Positions 20,318 through 25,739 of a stretch of 25,739 nucleotides of DNA are shown here, piece by piece (the stretch's first letter is position 1; each line of letters begins with the position of its first letter). The notes under the pieces are model-generated. The model saw only the letters and a program-made list of their open reading frames with translations, searched no databases and was not told the DNA's origin. The stretch comes from Saccoglossus kowalevskii (Eukaryota; Hemichordata; Enteropneusta; Harrimaniidae): assembly GCF_000003605.2 (NCBI RefSeq), contig NW_003146283.1:85222-110960 (forward strand), in the 5' to 3' direction. The translations under genes were made by a program, and so were the position numbers.

Positions 20318-20480
20318 TCAAAGTCAACTTTTGTTACCTTCCAACAAAAAACAAAACAAAAAAACATAATTTTTTCCATATTTTTTCAAAATATCTGTAC
20401 AAGATCTATATGAAATTATGGAAAAATTTATAAAAATGTGCAAAGTGTTACTTTTTTGTGAGAAAAAGTTAAAATGAAGC
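20318..20480 (+). repeat. Diverged repeat, copy A
   Basis: It begins TCAAAGTCAACTTTTGTTACC and ends ATGTGCAAAGTGTTACTTTT then TTGTGAGAAAA. The same start and end phrases, in the same order and orientation, occur at about 22776-22945. The interior is poly-A/T and poorly alignable. Confidence 0.5.
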
Positions 20481-20670
20481 TTGTAACGAACAAGTTCTTT
20501 TTAATATTCATAAAACTTACCAGTTTTGGGTTTCTCGATCAAACGGCCAAGAAAAATTGAATCAATATTATTTGTTTTCTTGTTTTGGGGTCCATTCATT
20601 ATAAAATATTTTTTTTTAAATATTATTATTATATTAATTTATATTCATCTTACTTTTGAGATTGAATTAC

Positions 20671-20744
20671 GCTCTGTTAAAAGGGGAAGTGGTCTTCGTA
20701 CAGTATGTGGTATATACAACACAAAGACCACTAGTGGACAGAGC
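20671..20744. repeat. Bipartite hairpin
   Basis: GCTCTGT (20671-20677) pairs with ACAGAGC (20738-20744), and AGTGGTCTT (20688-20696) pairs with AAGACCACT (20724-20732). Between them are a 10/5-nt internal loop and a 27-nt terminal loop. It may be a tiny inverted-repeat element or a structured part of a 3' UTR. Confidence 0.45.
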
Positions 20745-21136
20745 AAAGATGTATAAAAGCAACAGACATTTTTTTTAAATTCACTTATTTGTTCTTTGCT
20801 TGAGAAAAAAAAATTTTAATTTAAAAAAAAAACTTTTGTGATAAGGCAGAACTGTACTACTTCCACTGTAGATATTTTTTCACTTGACAAATGTTATCCT
20901 TTCATCATTACACACATCCATCAGCAATAAACTGGACATCCCTATTTTCTTATTGTAAATTAAAATTCCCATGTAAAACATACCTCATCACACCCAACCT
21001 GGACGCATTATGGAATAACCCTCTACTGTTCAATTTAAGTAGGTCATTCCATTCTACTCATTACAGGGGTGGGAAGCCCACAACCACATAGTTTTCTGTA
21101 AACATGTGACACGCTTCTATTTAAAATACATGTACG

Positions 21137-21167
21137 ATATATATATAATATATATATAATATATATG
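21137..21167. repeat. (TA)n microsatellite
   Basis: Alternating AT interrupted by ATAATATATATATAAT, about 30 bp. Confidence 0.85.
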
Positions 21168-21296
21168 TAGAATAGACAACAGTGAAAATTACTTAAAAGG
21201 TGGTTTTCTCTGTTTTAAAAAAATAAGTTTTCAGTGAGATGCCTGGGTGTTTCGATTTACCCAGCACCATCAGAAAAAATCTATCCACTTTTATTT

Positions 21297-21355
21297 TTAC
21301 ACATCTCTTCTAACTTTCTTCTTTCTTTTTGTTGGTTTAGCTTCAATCCATTCTT
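21297..21355 (-). CDS. Terminal exon of the metadherin-like gene with stop
   Basis: Acceptor TTTTCTTTTCTTTCAG, a strong pyrimidine tract. It completes a Glu codon, reads EWIEAKPTKRKKKVRRDV and stops at TAA (21297-21299 on the plus strand). The cluster of eight basic residues could act as a nuclear or nucleolar signal. Confidence 0.75.
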
Positions 21356-23748
21356 CTGAAAGAAAAGAAAACAATCAACATCTGTATTACAATTTCCTTT
21401 AAAATGTTGTTTTCATACCAAAGATAGATTGGAACAAAGTTAAAATCTACAACTTTTCACTATACAGATAATCACTTTCAATGATAATGCTTACAATAAC
21501 ACTTTAATCTCGTAAGAGACAAGAGACAAGTCGGTGAAAATCTCGACATTTTGTAGCTGTGAAAATTTCATTGGTTTCCAGAGTCATCAAGTCACAGTAA
21601 TTTTTGCAAAACTTGTGTCATCAAATCGTGAACCTTTGTAAGCTGTAGTTTTAAATATAGACTACAGAACAGACTGATGTCCTGTTGTAAAAAAGAACTG
21701 ACGTAACAGACTTGATTGCCAAAAAACATGGGGGGATATTTAAAGTCAAATTTTCAAACTATTATGACAAGCAGACATTTCAAAAGATGATGACTGATTG
21801 GTTTATTTGATATGGAGTACAATTTGTGTAGCACTTAATATGTTATTATATCATTTTAATCCTTATCCTGCCAGTCACATGTAATTTTACATTGACTTGA
21901 ACAGATAAGGATCAACACCAACACAAACTCAAATCAAATTATTTTTCTAACCTTCTGGAAGTGTTACCACTGGTGTGTCATCAGTTTTTGGAGCAGTCTC
22001 TGGCACCTCTGCAGAAGGTATTGATTTCTTCTCTATAGTATCTGCTTAAAATAAAACAAATCATGATGTAAGTGTGACTTTCATTCCATCATACAACACT
22101 GCATGTGATGTAACTCTTTGTTGTTGCAGGGAATTCTCTGACTGATTGTCCCAGTGTGGGGCATTATCTAGATAACCATGGGTCATTATCTAAATAACCA
22201 TGGGGCATTATCTAGAAAACCATGGGTCATTATCTAGATAACTGTGGGGCATTATCTAGATAACCGTGGGGCATTATCTAGATAACCGTGGGGCATTATC
22301 TAGATAACCATGGGGCATTATCTAGATAACCGTGGGGCATTATCCAGATAACCGTGGGACATTATCTAGATACTGCCTGCCCACCATCGAGATACAAAAT
22401 CAACACTTGTGTCAATTTGAGAGACCATGACTCTCCGAGACTACGGGTACCATGTATTTATAGAAAATCCAAGTTATGGTACGAGACAACGCCAGGAATT
22501 CAAACTAGCAACTCCAATCATCATCAAGGCCATCTCTCATCCTTTAATCTATCAAGAATTCAATATCGGTGGTCATAAATATTTATAAGTTGATTATGCA
22601 GAATAATGTCCACCTACAACATCTTTAATATGTAAATTAAACAAAGCCCGAAACATGTGTACAAATTATACCAACACAATCAGGTGATTGGCTGGTACAA
22701 ACTCCAGGTTAATTGATGTATTGTCAGATAATGCATGACACAACCTTAACAAGAAAAAATTGGAAAAAGTACAATTTCAAAGTCGACTTTTGTTGCCTTT
22801 AACATAATAAACCTGTTTTTCATATTTTTTTTTTTTAATTTGTTTAAGGCTTGTGGACAATGAGAAATTATGCTCATTTGGTCTAAAATGATATGAAATT
22901 GCATAAAAGTATGCAAAATGTAGCACCTTTTTGGCAGAGAAAATCTAAGAAGTGTTAAATTCGGTATATTTGTTTGTTTTCTGGAGTTACTTACTGGGCT
23001 ATTGCCAGAAATATGCACCTTCGACAAGTGTCTATATATAATGCAATATATTTACTGGTATCAATTTATGCAAAACAAAAGATTACATGCAAAACATTAC
23101 ATAACAATTACCTCTATCATCCTTTCTCACTGAATCTTTTGTAGGACTACTAGGGACCTTTTTCTTGGGGCTTGACTTTTCTTTCTTGTCCTGGTTAGAA
23201 GACTCTGATGGCACTTTCTTTTCAGGGGTAGATGGCACTTTTTCAGGACTTGACTTGGAAGCTTTCTTCTTTGGAGACCCACTAGCTTTTTTGGGTGATG
23301 CAGGTGTAGTTTCCTTAACTTCCTCAGCATTTATACCTTGTTTCTTCTTCAGTACTTTTTTAGAAGAATCTTCAGTTTTCTTGGTTTCTTGTTTCTCCTT
23401 CATTGGGCTTGCTTGCTCCTTCTTTGGGCTGGCCTGTTCCTTCTTGGGGCTGGCTTTCTCCTTTTTAGTGGTGGCCTGTTCTTTCTTGGGGCTGGCTTGC
23501 TCCTTTTTTGGACTGGCCTGTTCCTTTTGGGGGCTAGCTTGCACCTTTTTGGCGCTGACTTTCTCCTTCTTAGTGGTGGCTGGTTCCTTCTTGGTGCTGG
23601 CTTGCTCTTTTTTAGTGCTGGCTTGCTCTTTTTTAGTGCTGGCTTGCTCCTTTTTAGTGCTGGCTTGCTCCTTCTTAGTGTTGGCCTGCTCCTTCTTACT
23701 GCTGGCTTGCTCTTTCTTTGGACTTAATTTCTCCTTTTTGGGCAGATC
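21297..23748 (-). CDS. Lysine-rich heptad-repeat protein, metadherin (MTDH/LYRIC)-like, 3' three exons (5'-partial)
   Basis: Three minus-strand exons (23112-23748, 21952-22044, 21297-21355) splice in frame: 789 nt, 262 residues plus stop. In order: seventeen 7-residue repeats of the type KKEQAS(T/P); a basic Ser/Pro region with many SPKK/SPxK motifs; an acidic-neutral stretch ending TPVVTLPE; and the tail EWIEAKPTKRKKKVRRDV. The tail aligns without gaps with the human metadherin C-terminus (W-x3-K-x2-K-[KR]-K3-x-R2-[DE]-x-stop), and a KKKQG word also recurs in both. Metadherin is an ER-anchored scaffold that binds SND1; the membrane helix and SND1-binding tryptophans would be encoded upstream of this window and are not seen. 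Alternatives: another lysine-rich protein with a chance basic tail. It is convergent with IFT172. The exon structure is solid and the family call is tentative. Confidence 0.6.
21356..21951 (-). other. Intron of the metadherin-like gene (596 bp)
   Basis: Nothing recognised apart from a short direct repeat AAGAGACAAGAGACAAG at about 21516-21532. Confidence 0.6.
21952..22044 (-). CDS. Penultimate exon of the metadherin-like gene
   Basis: 93 nt, phase 1 in and phase 1 out; donor GTTAGA. It reads ADTIEKKSIPSAEVPETAPK and then TDDTPVVTLPE. The acceptor is TTTTATTTTAAG, followed directly by CAG, so a NAGNAG choice would give 93 or 90 nt and include or drop one Ala without changing the frame. Confidence 0.7.
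22158..22372. repeat. 22-bp minisatellite, about 10 units
   Basis: The unit is GGGGCATTATCTAGATAACC then (A/G)T, with ten units starting every 22 bp from 22158 (the last is partial). There are no indels. Most units contain TTATCTAGATAA, a perfect 12-bp palindrome. Confidence 0.95.
22776..22945 (+). repeat. Diverged repeat, copy B
   Basis: It begins TTCAAAGTCGACTTTTGTTG and ends AGTATGCAAAATGTAGCACC then TTTTTGGCAGAGAAAA. These phrases parallel copy A at 20318-20480. Confidence 0.5.
23112..23748 (-). CDS. Exon with heptad repeats and SPKK-rich region
   Basis: On the minus strand the acceptor is TTAATTATGTCTTCAG and the donor is GTAATT; 637 nt, phase 0 in and phase 1 out. It opens DLPKKEKLSPKKEQASSKKE and after the repeats continues KQETKKTEDSSKKVLKKKQG, then SPKKASGSPKKKASKSSPEK. 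Lys, Ser, Glu and Pro dominate, hydrophobic residues are almost absent, and disorder is expected. The upstream exon is not in the window. Confidence 0.8.
23388..23742 (-). repeat. 21-bp coding minisatellite (7-residue repeat)
   Basis: Sixteen complete units plus a partial one. In protein order: KKEKLSP, KKEQASS, KKEQANT, four of KKEQAST, KKEPATT, KKEKVSA, KKVQASP, QKEQASP, KKEQASP, KKEQATT, KKEKASP, KKEQASP, KKEQASP, then MKEK. The four KKEQAST units in a row differ mainly at synonymous Lys and Thr codons, suggesting the most recent expansion is there. No unit carries an indel. Confidence 0.95.
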
Positions 23749-25739
23749 CTGAAGACATAATTAATGAAAATCATTTGTTAGACGCCCCCAGGGTTTGACC
23801 AGACCCCCATACAAAAAGTTTGCTCAATCTGTTCTATACCCATGATGTATCCTTGGGAGGAAAAGATGTATAATAATAAGGTTATTATGAGGTTACCGAA
23901 AAGTATGCACTGAGACAGTATGACGTTGCATCGACCTGCGTTGTCGATACTCCCACTGTACTGTCTTTGTGCATAGTTTTCATTATCCTTGTAATAACCA
24001 CATATTACTTGCACTGAGAAGTGCATGTAAAGCCAACATTGCATTTATTTATTAAAATATGATAATATTTAATAAAAGACTAAATACAATTATAGCAATT
24101 TGAAACCAGTGTAGCAATCATTTTACTTTAATCTGTAATGTTCATTACCCAGAATGATTTTTTGAAAAAATCTGACATTTCAATAATTTCGAAAAGTAGT
24201 TTTTAGATCGAATACCATTCAACATTGGTCTGAGTTTCAGTTCCTCTATTAGTAAAAGAAGCATTTAACTTGCATACAGTCTATTTATTGGTTTTTGGTG
24301 ATTTTGTGAGTGTATATAAACACCGAAAGCTGGTTTACCATGAAAGCCAGGTACAATCATCATTTCTGTGGCAAGTGGCCATCTATTGTTTGTTTTGTGG
24401 ACTGGCTTTCGCCATTTATACTCTCAAATATTTTATTTTATTGAAAAAAACACCAAAACACAAACAAGAGACTGTTTGCAAGTGTAAAAAAGCATATGAA
24501 TGATATGTGTGTTGGTTTAATAAATTTATGAGATACATTTCAAGTATAATCATTTAGGTAGACATACTTCTAACAAAGAATCTACATTGTACATATGTAC
24601 TAACCTTTCAGTATGTTTAATAAAACTGTCACAAAATATATTCATTATAATTATATTTATAGACCATTTGCATTTGTGTGGTGACATGTGTGGGCAGATT
24701 TGAATGGAAAATGTGTGTTAGCTAGACATTGGGTTGTCCATATCCACACGATGCATCAAAGATTTTTTTTTTTATGCTATGCAGATTCACAAATTTCAAA
24801 ATGGTCGGCATTTGGAGTTTTAATGCTAAAATGAATGACAAGTATACAACATTGGTTGCCAAATGTACTTTGCCAAATGGTTATTATTATCAAAAAATGT
24901 GAATTATATGAGGTCATTGCAAGTTAGTACAGTAGAGTATCGAACAAACATGTACATTTGTAGCAGAGGTTGATGTGACCATGTACCAGTACTGTATTTG
25001 TACATAATCTGCAATAACCTTAAAGTGCCTGTGAAATGGCTGCTATTTTCACGCCTAAAATTATCAATTGATACAGAAATATTATTAATTTTTATGTTTC
25101 TAAGCATGAATTAATTTTTTTAAGTGAAAAAATGTGTTTTAAACTCAGTCTACGGCAACTTTATTTTTGTGTATTTTAAAACGAGGCTCCTCATTAGCTT
25201 CTCATTTGCATACAGAAATTCTCCTTGTGACGTCAGAAGGGAAAGTCGCATGGCAGCTTGCATTGCCGATACGTGTAAATAAGGCAAATTTCTTGTGCAG
25301 TTTTCTCGTCTTTGACTAAATTTTCACTTATGTACTTGTTCGTCGAGGAAGAATGGACCATAATGAACACATACCGGTAGTATAAATTGTTGTTGCATGG
25401 GGTTGAGTTAGATGAGAAATATGTCCGTTCTGGTGTAGCTGGTCACCGTGATCGTCACCGACACCGGCACACGTTTGTACACTGTTGCTGGACAAAATAG
25501 AATTTGACGTCGGAATTATCTCATTATTTAGCAGGTTACTAGGCACGTCACTACACTGTTTTATTTCATTGATTGTCTGAGTAAAACTTTCAAAATTAAA
25601 ATAAAAGAGAACATATTTTAACATTCTAAACATTAGACTACAGTGATCACTATAAAATAATTAAAAAAAACGACAAATCACAGTTACTAAATAAATGACA
25701 GCCGCGTGGAAATAAATTGACATTTTGTTGAAATAGGTG
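23749..25739 (-). other. Probable 5' intron of the metadherin-like gene
   Basis: I found no exon with an acceptor, donor and open frame that could join the phase-0 start at 23748. ORFs at 24270-24503 (+), 24904-25107 (-) and 25328-25633 (-) are not recognisable. The stretch 25020-25260 has a mixed-composition block with the octamer ATTTGCAT (25204-25211) and a TGACGTCA word (25228-25235), which could be regulatory or part of a dispersed repeat. An upstream gene end cannot be excluded. Confidence 0.45.

Larger units (their letters stand above)
17794..21296. other. Convergent intergenic spacer and likely 3' UTR of the minus-strand gene
   Basis: No convincing coding exon on either strand. It is AT-rich with poly-T/poly-A tracts (18885-18930, 20340-20380, 20600-20640), a repeated phrase CTGTAATCTGAATA at about 19246, 19318 and 19361, a bipartite hairpin at 20671-20744 and a (TA)n run at 21137-21167. 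TTTATT (AATAAA on the minus strand) occurs many times, so the 3' end of the minus-strand gene cannot be fixed. The 67-residue minus-strand ORF at 18060-18263 has mixed composition but no recognised homology. Confidence 0.55.
22045..23111 (-). other. Intron of the metadherin-like gene (1067 bp)
   Basis: It contains the 22-bp minisatellite at 22158-22372 and diverged repeat copy B at about 22776-22945. The ORFs at 22354-22578 (+) and 22746-23027 (-) show no family resemblance. Confidence 0.6.

Noticed and set aside
21290-21295. AATAAA on the minus strand directly after the stop of the metadherin-like gene
   Set aside because: It lies within a few bases of the stop codon and would leave almost no 3' UTR; the true signal is probably further downstream.
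23165-23752. Long plus-strand ORF (195 aa) of repeated LACSF(L/F) heptads opposite the lysine-rich exon
   Set aside because: It is the antisense of a stop-free 21-bp array. The minus frame has proper splice sites and joins two further exons in frame, and the plus frame does not.
24270-24503. 77-aa plus-strand ORF with a membrane-like stretch followed by lysines
   Set aside because: No recognised family and no clear promoter, splice sites or second exon. I prefer chance, though a small membrane protein cannot be excluded.
25328-25633. 101-aa minus-strand ORF as a 5' exon of the metadherin-like gene
   Set aside because: The sequence has no lysine-rich, membrane or tryptophan features expected upstream, and no donor in the right phase was found.

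Overview
The window is nuclear DNA from an animal, most likely a marine invertebrate. It has small coding exons (90-273 bp) with GT-AG introns, AT-rich introns and spacers, several short inverted-repeat (MITE-like) elements, and tandem repeats both in introns and in coding sequence. I cannot place the phylum from sequence alone. A non-vertebrate deuterostome would fit the second gene, but that is a weak inference.

Positions 1-16144, plus strand: the 3' half of IFT172, the large WD40/TPR-solenoid subunit of intraflagellar transport complex B. Nineteen consecutive coding exons splice in frame from 912 to a TAA at 16142-16144. They encode about 870 residues that line up without a break with the C-terminal half of the human protein (1749 aa). 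The N-terminal WD40 half lies upstream of the window. Introns range from 229 to 2637 bp.

Positions 16145-about 17700: probable 3' UTR and polyadenylation region of IFT172, containing a 184-bp MITE. Positions 17700-21296: gene-poor spacer between two convergent genes, with two CTCF-like motifs, a bipartite hairpin and AT-rich sequence.

Positions 21297-23748, minus strand: the last three coding exons of a lysine-rich protein. It carries a run of 7-residue repeats (KKEQAS[T/P]) and a C-terminal tail that aligns position by position with the tail of vertebrate metadherin (MTDH/LYRIC/AEG-1). Its 5' exons lie beyond 25739, and 23749-25739 appears to be intron.

The most unusual feature is that IFT172 contains two separate tandem duplications, each starting inside an exon and crossing its 5' splice site. 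One is a single 171-bp duplication (4063-4404). The other is a 12-copy 85-bp minisatellite (13971-14983). In both, every extra copy carries an AG...GT-bounded piece of exon (129 nt and 30 nt) whose phase would keep the reading frame if it were spliced in. The DNA therefore offers potential in-frame cassette exons inside a core cilium gene, although the introns between copies (42 and 55 nt) are very short and no transcript evidence is available here.
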